A DNA stretch of 64,000 nucleotides from Iris pallida (GCA_029216955.1 JANAVB010029819.1:37992488-38056487); one strand, 5' to 3'; counted from the stretch's first letter, positions 1 to 13,392 are shown. The notes: a model not told the origin generated them from the sequence alone. Translations and numbers: made by a program.

Positions 1-14
1 AAGTTTAAGACGCG

Positions 15-212
15 TTGGAAGTAGCGTACCAGTTAGCTCTACCAGCTAATCTTGAGAGTGTGCAACGTCTTCTACGTCACAGCTCAGACGCTACATTTTG
101 GATTCGAGTCACATTTTTGGATAATGCAGAGCTGAAGATTGGACTTAACCTTTCAGTGCCAGAGAAACCAGTTGCAAGCCTAGTCAGAGGTAAGAAGAAG
201 ATCAGAATTTGA
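15..212 (+). pseudogene. Ty3/gypsy pol C-terminal remnant
   Basis: A 65-codon open stretch matches the segment after the integrase core of Tekay/Del-type chromoviruses. VAYQLALPANL corresponds to the usual 'VAYELALPP.L' block, and LNLSVPEKPV to the 'L...EKPV.IL' block just before the chromodomain. In the intact family this part follows the DDE core and leads into the chromodomain that directs integration. The 'FHVSML' motif and the chromodomain are not recognisable, so this is a decayed fragment; the rest of pol lies left of the window. Its place, 0.4 kb before a polypurine tract and LTR on the same strand, makes it the 3' internal end of the element whose 3' LTR starts at 590. Confidence 0.6.
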
Positions 213-552
213 GCCATCACTTAAACTCATATTTTCTTATCTTTTCGTTTTAAACTTGACTGATGCTGACGAAGTTAGCCTAGTTTTGCAAGCTATCTCT
301 TTATCAAGCTTGATCATGACAGTATTTTATTGGGTGCACCCACTAACATATTGTCTAATCAGGACCAGTGCATGATGGTCTGATCAACCTCGTGTACTTT
401 GGTTCGCTTTTGTATTTCTTTTTCTGCGTGGATTATATCATAAAACTTGTCCCTAAACCATCTCATCCACGACTGCCTTGGAAATCCTTATGGTTGGACC
501 TGAGTTACGGACGCAGTACCCGTACCTGTTTGTCTTTTCCCTAACCTTACTT
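213..552 (+). other. Decayed 3' internal region, no gene seen
   Basis: AT-rich DNA between the pol remnant and the polypurine tract. No open frame or structured repeat is visible. By position it is the untranslated 3' end of the same chromovirus, where the chromodomain has been lost. Confidence 0.4.
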
Positions 553-589
553 TAAATTTCGAGGACGAAATTTTCTAAGGAGGGAAGAT
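553..589 (+). other. Polypurine tract before LTR 1
   Basis: AATTTCGAGGACGAAATTTT followed by CTAAGGAGGGAAGAT directly precedes the TG of the LTR. The same block recurs at 6969-7007, and on the minus strand in families A and B, so it is a lineage-wide plus-strand priming site. Confidence 0.8.
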
Positions 590-1244
590 TGTGAAATCCA
601 TGTTTGCATTTATTATTAAATAGTGTCTTATTAGTATTTCAAAAATTATTATTATTATTAATATTATTATTATTAAATATTTTTGGGTGAAAACGATTTC
701 GAAAATAAATTACAACTTGGACTTTTGATTTTGGACCTAGACCCGAGTCCGAACCCAGACCCAGGCCTGAGCCCAATCCCTTTCTTTTAAACCTGATTTT
801 TAACTTGGCTTAATTTTTATAAAAATATATATATATATATAGTTTGGCTGGTCCCGTAGGACCAGCACCCCCCAACCCAGCTTAGTCTCCCACTCCCCAT
901 TCCCTCTCCTCTCCACACATTATGTTAATTTCCTCAAACTTCTCTGGATCACTCCCCACCTGACTATTGTTCTTCTCATTGTCCTTAATAAACTCCTTAC
1001 ACCCCGACTCATTCTCCACCATTCAACTTCCTAACGTTCACCACTCATCTTTTATTTTTATTTCCCACTCTCTCCACTTTCTTTTCCATTCACAGAGCAT
1101 AACTCTCACTCTCCCACGATTAGAGAAGGAAACAATCAAACTCCCTCCCTCTCCCTTTTACTCTCAGAATCACCTCTCTCTCTCTCTCTCTGAGTTCTCC
1201 ATCTCCCAGGAGAAACCTACCCGAACCCATTCTTTCCCCAAACC

Positions 1245-1800
1245 CTAGATCCGGCGCTGCCACCCCTCGCGCCCCCGCGCGTGACCTTCCTCCGCGGCCG
1301 AGCCTCCCTCTGCGCGGCCGTTTCCGCGCCACCGCACGACTTCCCCGGCGGAGCCAGCGTCGGCGCCCCTTCCTCGCGACTCCGGCGATCTCCGCCCGTG
1401 GCCCCCTCTCCCGTGGGCGACCCTCTTTTCTGTGCCATCTCCGGCGTACCGCCGTTCCGGCCAAGCCGCGCCAGGTCCGGCCAGAACCCCGCCGAGTTTC
1501 CCGTCCGGTGATCCCCCTCCTGTCCCACGCGCGACCCTCCCCCGCGCTGTCCCGAGCTCGACGGCGCACCCCCGCCGTCCAGATCTGCGGATCTCCGGTC
1601 GTCCGCGCCCCTCCCGCGGGTCCAACGCTCTCCGGCGCCCTCCTCGGCGAACCCGAGCCGATCCGTGGCCGTCCGTGTCCGGTCCAGCACCTACCCGTGC
1701 CCTGGCTTGCTGTCCAGCACTTCCGCACGTGGATTTGGCGCTGTCCGATCCGCTGTCCAGTGCTTCCCGTTCCGCGTTCTTCTGTTCGGCTCCTTCGTGA
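1245..1800. other. CpG-rich leader segment inside LTR 1
   Basis: A sharply bounded GC-rich island within AT-rich DNA, starting after CT-rich DNA and ending near TTCGTGAGTCC. All frames are open here because stop codons are rare in such composition, so the long overlapping frames on both strands are not evidence of proteins. LTR 2 has a matching GC-rich segment at about 7300-7545 that ends near TTCGTGTAAGT. Confidence 0.6.
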
Positions 1801-2910
1801 GTCCCCAAGTTATCCCGCGGCTCACCGACCAACGGATATTGGGTAATTCCTGTTAATCAGAGTAGTTCGTCCCTCCCGTGTCGAGTCTATGATGATATCG
1901 GTCCCCGGTTTCCCCTTCGGAAATCCGGTTAGCTACGTAGTAGATTCGGTTAGCTGCGTTAGCACTTTCTGTGATTTTGTCTGCTGAGATTTGTGTGGTT
2001 GGTTTGATTGCGAGATTCTCGGGTATTTCGGGAAGGTTCTGGTGGTTTGGAAAATTATTTCGGTGGATATATTTTCGGGATTATTATTTGGTTGGAACAA
2101 TTGCAGGTTTTCTGTGGCGCATTTTCCAGTTTTGGGTTTGTCCCGAAATAGAGGAAGTGCTGCCCAAATTTTTACAAAAACTATATTTAATTGATTTCAA
2201 AAATTGGTTTTCGGAAATGAATTTAAAACTGAATTTTTCGGGCGACGACCGTACCGGTCTGTGGGCCCCGGCGAAATGCAAACGCACCGGTCCGACCGGG
2301 CGTTGTGGTATTAGCTGGATTTTGATGATGGACCGAGTCTGAGACTCTTAGCATTTATTTTAAATTATTTTATTTAATATTTAGGCTATTTAATATAGTT
2401 ATTTATTTACTGCACTTTAGTTAATAATTAAATCATTTTTCTCTTATTTGATGTAAAAGATAATTGTACAGGGCATAAGCCCACTCTAGGATGTTTAGCT
2501 GTGCCGTTGTATTGTGTAGCGTAGTTTTATTTTATTTTCTGGTGGATGTGATCTTGGGTGGTTTGTGATTAGACGTATAATCGTACTTAGAGCGTAATTT
2601 ACTGATTAATTAAGAATTAATTAAATGGATGAAAATTAGTAAATAACTAGTTCATGATTTGTCATTAAAAGAAAACCATATTTTTATAAATATATTATAG
2701 AAACACAAAGTTTTCCAAAGTTAATTGATTATCGTGTTATTTCCAAATAATCCAGTTAACCGGCTTAATCGAACGCACGTAGTTTGCGACGTAAACGTTA
2801 GCTGTAGCTTAATAACAACTTAAAACCTGACTAGGACTTACTACTAGAGATTGCAACTAGCACACCTAGCTTGGTTATACAGCGGATCTAAGTCGAGTTC
2901 TCAACTGTAG

Positions 2911-2979
2911 GAACTCGAAGACATACCTGACGTTCCTCCTCGGTACCAACTCACCTCTCCAGTCATTTTCCTGAGGCAA
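2911..2979 (+). other. Candidate internal exon in LTR 1
   Basis: A 69-nt block between CAACTGTAG (acceptor-like) and GTATAG (donor-like). Read in phase 0 it gives a peptide with EDIPDVPPRY...PVI. LTR 2 has the counterpart at 9151-9218, with EDVFDFLPKY...PVPVI and the same splice-like borders. Coding use is inference: the LTR 2 copy is one nucleotide shorter, and the phase to the next candidate exon does not close. Confidence 0.3.
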
Positions 2980-3384
2980 GTATAGTTTGTGTTAGTTTTA
3001 CAGTTATTTCTATAATCGTTTTACTGCATATTTAAACCACGATGCAAACACGAAACTCTCTCGGAGAGTACTGATTGTGACTACTGTACTGATTGGGGAC
3101 TGGGGGAATAGAGTAATGATTATGACCAAAGCCAACTGTAACTACTGACTGTATTAGCTTTCCCCTCTTCACACGGGGATAAGCCATATCGTATCGCTAG
3201 GATACTACTGTACATCCCAAGCCGGTCATAATTCATTGCCTGTTCAAATCACACTGTTTTACTGCTGAAAACTATTCTTTCTTCAAACTGTTTAAAACTG
3301 CATGATTCTATTATTTACTTTAACTGTTTTAAATTAGCATAAATTATACTTTGCTCCCTCCTGACTGGAGATCCAACATTTTAG

Positions 3385-3472
3385 GTATCACTGATGAGGC
3401 TTTGTACCGCAATTTTTCCCGAGGTCCAAACTAGAGGACGATGATCTCGAGACTGATGAGCTGGCTGCTTAG
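3385..3472 (+). other. Candidate terminal exon in LTR 1
   Basis: It follows CAACATTTTAG (acceptor-like) and contains the acidic ending LEDDDLETDELAA with a TAG stop at 3470-3472; the poly(A) signal is 70 bp downstream. LTR 2 has LEDAEPEADEPTV plus stop at the same place. The frame carries a TGA near the acceptor, so this copy is not intact. Confidence 0.3.
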
Positions 3473-3955
3473 AGTTTTCTTTTCTTCTTGATGTATGTAG
3501 AAAATGGTTTAAGTTGTATCTTTCATTCCATTATAAAAGTTTAATAAAGTTTTAAATTTTCGAATTTTGAGTTGTGACAAATATAGTGTTGTTGTATGGT
3601 TACCTACTACTGAACAGCTTACTGCCGCCGTCTCAACAACGGTGCAGGCTGGGCATGATCCGGTTCGACCCAATTAGTTGGGATCGGGTCGTGACAAGGC
3701 TGCTCGAACCAGACCAGGACCAGAAGAGCTAATGATACCTAGAATTATTGATTAGCACTAGATGATACCCTACCGAAGCATAACATATTACCCTTGATTA
3801 CACTTTTTTCTGGCCAATATCTTTCCTAAAGTCATGTCTCCCCTACGATACAATTTCTGAAAAATTGTAATCTTAATGAGAATGTATGTAAGGAGGTATT
3901 TATCAAGGATATATTGGTGATTAAGAATTGAAAGAATATAATTTTGGAATACCTA

Positions 3956-4062
<107 letters not shown>

Positions 4063-4889
4063 CATGGTGAACAGAGAGTCTACTATATTCACCATGTTAC
4101 AATATAGGGTCAAAATTATTTATTTTAAAATATTTTGGCTTGCTTATAGTTTTATAGGTTACCTTGCTTACGTTTGTACCTAAACCTTATCTAGATTAGG
4201 CCGATCGTATGATGGTATGTTTTACTGCCTATTTTATTTTCTAGATTTTTGGTATATTTTAGTGTCCCATGGCTTTTGGGATTATTTTCTTCCATATTCT
4301 TATCAGATTCTAGCATACTTTAGGATCCATACTCTTTCACCATTTTTTTGGACTAAGATTAGATTTTTTTCAATCTCCTTCTTTAGCAAACCTATTTCCA
4401 ACTTCTCCATTTGTTGATCAAATCTTACTCCTCTATCTTTATTTGGAATCTAGATCCAATTACTATTTAGAGTTTCAAATTCTTCTATAGCAAACCTAAT
4501 AAACTCTTATCTACCCAAAGTATTTCTACGACTAGTGTATCCAACCATTTCTCTTGACCTTATTTCCAATTGACTTTCTCAGAACCGATTTCGAACTGAA
4601 TTCTTTTGGAACCATAAAGCCCCAAGGTTAATTGTTACCAAAAAATTTCTTCAACTTAGCTAGTTCACATATCTCCCAAGGGAACTATTTTCCGAAAAAA
4701 ATAATTCCAATATGGATTGATATTTTCTAAGTTTTTCCAATTACCGAAAATATTTTTATTTGTTGATTTTCTCCACTCAACTCGAAACCTTACTCTCCCT
4801 AGGCAACTTCTTGATCAATTCAAGGCCTAGGAAGCTTTTAAACTCAATGCTTGAGTATCATGAAGCACGAACTGTCAGAGAATCGATTC

Positions 4890-5530
4890 CACCATAATAT
4901 TGAATTTTCTTTAGTCATTGAAAAACTTTTTGAATTTTTGAATTATCTCTTTGAAATTTCCATGGACAAAGTTAAGAAAATATTCAGTGACCTAATATGG
5001 CTTCGCACATATGCGTCGCAACCATCTATTTGAATTATAGAAACTGCGAGTATACTGCAGCCAGTTGCGCACTGGCGGGACATAGACTCTAAGTTGAAGT
5101 GATTCAGGTGTTGATAGGTTTTTTGGATATTATTGAGACTACATTCTAAATGCATCAAATTTGTCTCCTATGTTGTTCAGCCAGGAAATGGATAAAGTTG
5201 ATAGACTACTCGAAAACCTATTACTATTCAAGTTTTGGAGCCAAAATTTCACTGCAGTTAGGTGCACTCTGGCGAGGCATGAATTTGAGGCAAAGTGACT
5301 TCGGATATATTTGGGTTTTCGAATATTATTAAGACTATATCCATAATATGGTTGTCTTTTCTGCACCATCAAATTATTCTGACTGTTATCCGATTAGAGG
5401 ATTTGTATTTCTAGCGGCTTTTCATTTTCAGACATCTCTTATCACAGCCAGAAAGGATAGATTTTCTATAAAATTGTACTTAATTTTTCCTAGAACTTAT
5501 TAGGACCATATCCATCTCTATTGGCTCAAT
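4890..5530. repeat. Degenerate tandem repeat, period about 170-200 bp
   Basis: Marker words recur in the same order. ATGGACAAAGTTAAG (about 4962) matches ATGGATAAAGTTGAT (about 5189). CTGCAGCCAGTTGCGCACTGG (5055) matches CTGCAGTTAGGTGCACTCTGG (5252). TATTGAGACTACATTC (about 5130), TATTAAGACTATATCC (about 5327) and TATTAGGACCATATCC (about 5499) form a third set. Roughly three diverged units. Origin unknown. Confidence 0.55.
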
Positions 5531-6968
5531 CTCTTTCCTGTTTCAACCTTAGTACGTTGTATATATATTTTTTATATTTATTTATTCATTTATTTATTTA
5601 GTATTTTTTTAGTTACATATTTTGGAAGTTGTAGATAGTTGTGGTTAGCTTTATATATTAAATAGTTGATATACATCTTGTGGATGACCATATGTATATA
5701 GTTAATAGCTATATGCGGGGGAAACATAGATTGTTACTTATCTCATTCCTTGTAAGGGATCCTTGGGATTAATATTAGATAGCTAAAGGGTAGAAAAGGT
5801 AGAATAATACCTTGAGTAAGCTAGTCTTGAGAGAGTGGCATATTTTAGCTTGTGACTTATTTGGGTTAAAACCGTTAGTAGTGCTCACTTGTGCCTAAAT
5901 CTCATTCAAGCAAATGAAGGTATTTGACGATTTTGAATTTTATGATTAAAGGAAGAGTTATAGAAGATAGAGGAAGACGTAGGTAGAGTTAGCGAGGAAG
6001 GTATAGCATTTGGTAATGTTCTCCCATGGAGGAAGTGAATTTGGATAATATATATATAAACATGTGAATATAATGATCAAGTAAAGAAACACTTAACGAG
6101 GATCAACTCTTATGGTTATATGACTACTATACCTAGAATGGACAGATATAGCCATGGAAGGAATAACACGAGCAATGGAATATAGGTTCTAGAGAAAGAA
6201 TAAGCAGAGAGGAATTGAGATAAGACCATTGGCATACAACGATGGATGAAAAATTGATTTAGGTGATTTATGGTTCTATATATATATATATTATTTTAAT
6301 ACCTTGGCAGCTGCCTTAGTTTTCTGTAGATCCTAAGAGTTCAGCTAGTTTAGCGAGTTAGAGTAGTTTTTGCATGTGTATTAATAAGATTTTATCTGGT
6401 AAGTCATTTTATTTTTGCATACCCTATCTTTTGACACTTGAAATAGTGATACAATATTCTTTCTATTCCCCTTTGATTATCACTCAGTTCTCAACGAAAA
6501 TAGCATATCCGATTACATTCCTATCATAGTTATATTATTATAATCACCCTCGCTATCCTACTATCATATAACTTGTTGATTTTTCCTGTGTCACAAACCC
6601 TTATAACCCATTCTAATTTGATTTGGAATTTTTAGTCCCCCATCTCAAAAGATTCTATTATTTTATGCTTTCTCAGTAAACTGTTGACGTTCGTTTCTTT
6701 CCTGTCTTTTCTGTTTCACGAGACCTCGTTTGATTTTCTCCTATTTTATGATCATATTTTAATCATACCTAGATTTTTCTCGTGCCTAATTTTTTTTTAT
6801 CACAAAAAAATTAATATCTCTATCTCAGATCATATCTAGATAATTCTGATTATGCCTATATTTTAATCATTGTACATAGTAATCATGCCTAGAATCCGAT
6901 CGTGTCTGATGATTTAAATTTTGTTTTTGATTAAGCTAAGTGATTTTGATTGTACCCCGGCCCTCGTC

Positions 6969-7007
6969 TTGAAATTTCGAGGACGAAATTTTCTAAGGAG
7001 GGAAGGT
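6969..7007 (+). other. Polypurine tract before LTR 2
   Basis: AAATTTCGAGGACGAAATTT, then TCTAAGGAGGGAAGGT, immediately before TGTGAAGCCC. It is near-identical to the tract at 553-589. Confidence 0.8.
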
Positions 7008-8000
7008 TGTGAAGCCCATGACTTTTATTTTATTTTTAATGTCCATATTTTATATTATTTGGTGAGCCTTTTGTTTTTAGCCCATAACTTAAGCCTTGGT
7101 ACCCAAAACCCGAAGCCCAAAACCCATTAGACTTACCCATTATCCCACTCCCTGGTTCTCTCTCAGATCTGCTCTCCATGCCACGTCATCTCCATCTTCA
7201 TCTCACGTAACATTTCTTCAGAAGAACAGAAACCCCACAGAACGTTCACAATCCCATTTCCCACAAAAAAATCCATAACTTCCTCCTCCCTCCATCAAAT
7301 CAAAATTCGAGACCACCACCGCGCTCCCCTTGCCACCCTCTCCGATTCCAGACCCCACTCCCCCACCTTCCGAGCCCGTCCCCGGCGCCTCCTGCGTGCC
7401 CTCCGCCGGCGCCGGCGTCTCCCGCGCGTGCTCCGTCGCCGCGTGTCTTCCCCACGTGTCCGCCCGTGTGCGCGCACGTGTCCGTGCTCGTCATCCCGGC
7501 GTCGTTCCGAGTCCGAGGCCTCCCCTCGGTACTCCTTCGTGTAAGTTTGGGTAAACTCTTCCCATTTCTCTCTGTCATTTTCTTCACAGAAACCCATTTG
7601 TTATTCTGGCCGTAGAGTCTATCCTGTAGATTATTATTTTGGTTCTGTAGAATTGTTTTATTAGGTTCTGTGGTTTAATATTTTAGCTTTCCGTGTTGTA
7701 ATCAGTAATGTGGTAATAATATACATATTAGGAAACTTTATACATATTTATTTTGGTATTAATTAATTTATGGATTAACCTTATAAATTTAAAATATGGT
7801 TTAAATGATTTAATTGGTTTAAATTAAAGTTAGGATTATCTTTTAATTTAATATTAAGTTGTAGAGATTTTTAAACCAAATAATGATTCAATATTTTGTT
7901 TACAAAATATTAGTTAAATAAATATTCGTTTAAAAGTTATTATCTTTAAAATAAAAGTTTGGTTAAGTAAATGGTATAAAAAAATAGATTTTGTTAAATG

Positions 8001-8314
<314 letters not shown>

Positions 8315-9150
8315 TTCCTTTTAAAGATGATTTCTGATCAAGAAGGTTTTATAAGGAGAATTAATATAATAAAATCTAATATTTATTTAAAAAGGTTATT
8401 TTGGTAATGGTATTTAATATTAAAACCCGAAAACCTTTTATATTAACTTTAAACCAATATTTTGGTAAGAAAACGTATTTTTGTGCATTTACTATTATCT
8501 ATGTTTAAAGGTGATTTTCTACATAATTTATGAAATGTCTAAAAGACATATTTTATGAAAATCATTCTGATTAAATAAATTCTATTTTAAAATATTATTT
8601 AAATAAAAACTATTTTCTTACAAAAATTACTAATTTCGAGAAATTCATTTTAAAGTATTTTTCCTATTAATTAATTTGTTGTAAGGGCATAAGCCAGTTT
8701 TCCTTTATTTTTCTGTGACCCTGTATTGTGTAGCTTAGATTTTCTATTTCTTTTCTGGGTTGGTTATTTGCGTAGCTAAACGTATAAATTATAATTGAAT
8801 ATTAATTATTTTGTACAAAATTAATAAGATTTTCTCATATTAAGTTAATGAATAAAGATTCCTAATAATTTAAACAACTTTATGTTTTCTCACTTAAAAG
8901 ACCACTTAATTATATATATATTATTAAAAATACAAAGTCTTGCCAATTAAAGTATGATTGCTATTTTCCCCAATAAATCAATAATCGGTTATTCCGTAAA
9001 TTGATAACCAATATAGTTTACGACGTTAGACGAATTTCGTTAGATTAATTAAATAACTTAAAACCTGACTAGGGTCGGTTTCTAGAAATTGTAACTAACA
9101 CACCTAGATTTGGCTCATCTATGTTTCTAAGTCAGGATTCTCAACTATAG

Positions 9151-9218
9151 AATTTTGAGGACGTATTTGACTTCCTCCCCAAGTACCGACATCCTGTTCC
9201 AGTCATTAACAAAGACAA
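9151..9218 (+). other. Candidate internal exon in LTR 2
   Basis: Counterpart of 2911-2979: acceptor-like CAACTATAG, 68 nt encoding NFEDVFDFLPKY then PVPVIN, then GTTACG. Exon status is inferred from conserved position and borders only. Confidence 0.3.
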
Positions 9219-9643
9219 GTTACGATTATATTTTCTTGTATTTTATTTAGTAATTATCATGTTGCATGCTTAAACCACATTGCTACACGGAACCCTCTCC
9301 TAGGGTTCAAATATTGATTGATATTGATTGTGGGAATATTGGAGAAATAGTGTAGCGTTTATGACCAATACCCCTCATATTGCATATTGTTATTGTGCGA
9401 GCTTACCCCTCTTACACACGGGGATAAGTCGTATCGCGTCGCTAGGATGCTATTGTACAACCCAAGCCGATCATAGACGTTACATATTCAAATCACATTG
9501 TTTCAAATACTGAATTGCTGAAAATTGCTGAAAAATATTGTTCAAAGTATTTCAACTGTTTAAAATTGCATCTTTTCATTATTATTTAGAATGTCGGATT
9601 ATGTACTCGTACTTGCTCCTTTTCTGACTGGATCCTCCAATAG

Positions 9644-9765
9644 GTGATGTTGTTGATGCTGAGCTATTGTTCAATAACTACTATGATCCGGTATTATATC
9701 CTGTGGTGTTGCCAGAGTCCCCCTTAGAGGACGCAGAACCAGAGGCTGATGAACCGACCGTTTAG
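9644..9765 (+). other. Candidate terminal exon in LTR 2
   Basis: It follows TCCTCCAATAG (acceptor-like). One frame is open throughout: it starts VVDAELLFNNYYDP and ends LEDAEPEADEPTV with TAG at 9763-9765. AATAAA is 108 bp downstream. The LTR 1 and family B LTRs carry acidic peptides with stops in the same position. Confidence 0.35.
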
Positions 9766-10034
9766 CTAGTTGTTTTCCTCGTTATCTAGTTTATTTGTGT
9801 TGGAGTTGTAGATTTTGGTTTCAGTATTTTATTTCAGTACTTTCAGTTTCAGTTTGTACTTTTCAATTGTTGAATAAAAAGTTTTTAAATATTCGTAAAT
9901 TCGTGTTGTGACAAAATACAAATGAATGTTGTTGTGAATACCAGCAAATAGAATAGCTTACTGGCGCCGTCTCACAACGGTGCAGGCTGGGCATGATCCA
10001 ATTCGACCCAAAAATTTAAGATCGGGTCGTGACA

Positions 10035-10269
10035 TTATGCAACCACTCTGTGGATCCATTATCTGTATAGAAAGAAACCATTAGACGAGGATGGATTCAA
10101 GCAAGATGCAAGTCAAGAAAAAACTTCGAAGTCAAATAATAAGAGTCAAATACAATACAAATCAACGTGGACGAGATTCTACTTTGGTCTAGTCCTATCA
10201 GCAGGTTCGATCGGTAAAGTAACGTAACCGAAATGGCTAACTCGACCTGCATGGGCCACCACAAAAATA
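10035..10269 (-). pseudogene. Family A second gag: leader and first codons, truncated
   Basis: Read on the minus strand, the LTR end at 10270 is followed by a leader of about 210 nt, then an acceptor-like TTTCTATACAG, then ATG at 10059-10057 and the codons MDPQSGCI. LTR 2 interrupts it there. The same leader and start occur at 14374-14594 ahead of the longer gag. A second LTR-proximal internal region thus begins here, which shows that LTR 10270-12829 is shared by two tandem internal regions. The leader carries the 'GTGGTGGCCCATGCAGGTCG' motif also found next to the family B LTR. Confidence 0.6.
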
Positions 10270-11958
10270 TGTCATGCTCCAATTCCAAATCTCATGGGAC
10301 TAGTACGTGACTTGGCCAGCTGGCACATGCTCAAGTGAAACTCCTTCTTCTTGAACCCCGTGAGTGTGTACATACACTGTCTATATAGGACTTAAGTCCA
10401 TAACTATAATGCTCATAACCGGTAGGAAGTCTAGATCTCATCAACACAAGAAATGATAGAAATTAATTAAGGAGGTACATGAATGTCAAGTAGAAACTAA
10501 AAAAAATATCAAAGGTTAGCAAGAAATAAATAATATTCCGGTGGAGACAAATCCGCTTCCAGTAGACTAATAAATTAAGCATGAAAATAAAGTAACAGTT
10601 CAAGCCCGTAAGGACCTAGGATAGAGGAGTTTCAGAATCGCCTAATGGAATTGTAACTGCATCAGATCCAAGTCCGCGTTTCTGATCTAAACTTAGAAGG
10701 AAACCAGGTCCTCAGGGGACATAGCAAGATACATACTATACGAGCCACATATGAACAATAATATCATGCACAGTAGAAAAAAAGAATAAGGTGCATTGTA
10801 TACCACTAACTACGTAAACATGCAAATAAGGACAACGTTCGACGCTTGGGCAGGCTAGGGTAATCCAGTATGCCAGTAAGCGCTATCAACAAACTAAGAG
10901 TGCTCATTCGAGACACCTCTCAAATAGTAGATAACCGGGGAGGCTCCTCCGAGACATCTCTCAAGTATTAGCATATATGAATAGCCCAAATGTTTGGTGA
11001 CTGTTCTCCCCACCCCATGCTACTATACTATCAAAACTACATGTTCAATAAAGAGTCCAACAACGATCCAAGGAACTAAAGTGACATATGAATCATGGAA
11101 CTGACAAGCATGTTTATATGAAATAAATCCTGACTATAATACATAAATGCAGTAATGTTGCTTTCTAACTACATGTGTGTTATGAACATATAATACTGTA
11201 AATATGGGCAACGTAAACTTGTATGCTAGTCCGTCCAAGTCCGTTTGAAGATGGCAAGGATCCAAAAATTAGATTCACAACCCTAAATTGTCAATCCCAA
11301 CACATTACTTCTAAAAATAATCCTTAGTACAATTTATTTAGATAACATAAGGCATCCGACAACTAACTTGTGTTAGTTAATAGGTACTAAATATATAGAT
11401 TTGGGTCAATATATTAAATTTACTCTAATTATTATTTACTATAATGTCACATATAACTATTAAAACTCATCAATTTCAAATAGAACAAGTAAAATATGCA
11501 TGCTTTCCTTCTCCTATTATTACTAGCAGTGTTGTAATACCAGATAAACTGAAGAGGGTTGGTATATTCTTAAGGGTTAAATTATATTAATCTAGTTGAA
11601 CTAATCTGGTTGGTTAATTAAGTAAATTGTTGCATGGTTTTATTAGGTAATCATAGTAAATATTAGATTATAGAGGGAAGTGCACTACTAAATAAGAAGT
11701 GTGACATTATCAAGATGCATTAAAACATCCATTGTGTTGTGCATGTATTGACATAAAATTTGGACTACTATTTTCAATTAATCCATAGCTGACATGCAAA
11801 ACGTATCAGATAGTTGCAAGTTGTGCTCAAACCCAACCTATATGTTAGGAGTAGGTCGACATAAGACTAGTTACAAAAATAGAACTACTATATTTCTATA
11901 ATACTAACACATGAGGTTTCTATAATACTAAAACATGATAACAACATTAAGGATGAAT

Positions 11959-12023
<65 letters not shown>

Positions 12024-12829
12024 GTGCTAAAAATGATAGACAAACCAAAGCACCTACCGACTCGGCGTATGTTTGTGGACAATCCAACGAGACTAGGGAG
12101 AATGGAAATAGTTGCCGAGTAGGGATGCTGAGTTTGTGACTACTACCATAAGGCGAGAAGAGAATGAGCCACGCAGTTGTAGGGTTGCTCGTCCTTAGTG
12201 GTGCAGCTGCCTACGAGCACACAGCCAGGGTGGAGGGGGTGGTATAGACGTAGATTTTCTTAATGTGACCCACGAGTAGAGTGGAGGGAATAAAAAGTGA
12301 TGGCTGATATAGGTTTGGTTGGCTGGAAATTATGGTGATTACTGCGAATAGAAGTTGGCAGGAAGAGGGGGATAGTTGAGTAAGTGAGGCTTGAAAGTAG
12401 GAGGGAGTTGAGTGCATGAGTGGTGCAGTTGAACGTGACAAAAAAATAGGAGAAAAGGTTTGAATCTGTCAAGAGGGATGAGTGGTAGTTTTTCCTTAGG
12501 TGTGGAGAATCTTTCGACTGAAAATGAGTTGAAAGCCAAGTCTTCTTCCTTAGGAAAGTCTTTAGCTCAAATCGCTAAAAGCTAGCTAATTTACTTAAGG
12601 GAGCTAACTGACCCAAAGGAATGGGCCAAGTAAAAATAATAAATTCCATTAAATGCATTACATGTAATTAATGATTTAAACTTATGGATCAATAGTACAA
12701 ATAATTAGGACTAATTATAAACATGATTATTTATATGGTTTTGGATTTTGGGTTAGCTAATTTAACTAAGTAAATTTAGAATTTTTCTTATTACACAATA
12801 AATATGAACTCTAAAATAGAGAGTTTATA
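10270..12829 (-). mobile_element. Family A LTR, left copy (2.56 kb)
   Basis: A direct repeat of 14595-17283. Read on the minus strand it begins TATAAACTCTC (TG mutated to TA) just after a polypurine tract and ends GGAGCATGACA. It contains a (TA)n tract at 11962-12020. The right copy differs by scattered substitutions, an extra (CT)n(TA)n tract and small insertions, so the pair is not young. The whole LTR has no convincing protein. A short frame ending LGDSETPLS with a stop at about 10616 is shared with the right copy. Confidence 0.75.
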
Positions 12830-12868
12830 ATCTACCAACCTAAAAAAATTCGTCCTCAAAATTTGAGT
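12830..12868 (-). other. Family A polypurine tract
   Basis: On the minus strand AAATTTTGAGGACGAA is followed by TTTTTTTAGGTTGGTAGAT and then the LTR. The GAGGACGAA block matches the Tekay-type tracts at 553 and 6969, tying the family to that lineage. Confidence 0.65.
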
Positions 12869-13392
12869 TGGATGAACAACAAACAATACTGAGTTAAATG
12901 GATGCTACCAAGATATGATCTGTCAGGTAGTCGGTAGTTTTGTTATGCCAATATAATTGTTAACAAGATCAATGGCGAAAGGATCAATGGATGCAGAAGC
13001 ACAAGATATAGTATCCAAAAATGGATAGATCGATAATTCGGTTGAAAATAGAACTGCTGAAAACTAGTCAATCACAAAGTGTTGGAGATCCTCTAACTGA
13101 AGGTGGTGATCCACGATTGAGCTGTACAAGTCCATTTGGCCGCAAATATTCAACCAGAATACCTATATATATAACTACGCTATTCTGGGGCATGGACTAA
13201 TAAGCTAGCAACTAATATTGAATTATCAACACATACTACTACCCCCATCCATGAAAATACTCTATTACCTGCATATGTTTCTCGTGATACCGGTGCTATT
13301 CTATTTGTCATCAGTGTCTTCATCTGCCGCTTTGGGTAGTCTCGAACATGGCGCTGATTTGATGAACAAGCTCCAAATAAGCCTAACTTAAG

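Larger units (their letters stand above)
590..3696 (+). mobile_element. LTR 1, Tekay/Del-type 3' LTR (3.1 kb)
   Basis: It starts TGTGAAATCC right after a polypurine tract and ends GGGTCGTGACA, so it is a 3' LTR. Blocks shared in order with LTR 2 (7008-10034) are 'gggcataagcc...tgtattgtgtagc' (about 2470), 'cttaaaacctgactagg' (about 2820), 'cacacctag', 'cacggggataag' (about 3173) and 'cggtgcaggctgggcatgat' (about 3641). A TATA-like run lies at 819-841, a CpG-rich stretch at about 1245-1800, and AATAAA at 3543-3548, 153 bp before the end, in the expected poly(A) position. The 3' flank (AGGCTGCTCG) has no primer site. The 5' LTR would lie left of the window. Confidence 0.85.

Noticed and set aside
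1120..1832. Long overlapping minus-strand frames (up to 202 codons) in LTR 1
   Set aside because: All frames are open on both strands because the DNA is GC-rich; Arg/Gly-rich translations have no family motif and lie inside an LTR.
10035..10267. First reading of 10035 as the true family A LTR end
   Set aside because: The repeat there includes a leader and gag start codon; comparison with family B places the LTR end at 10270, and the extension is explained by a tandem array.
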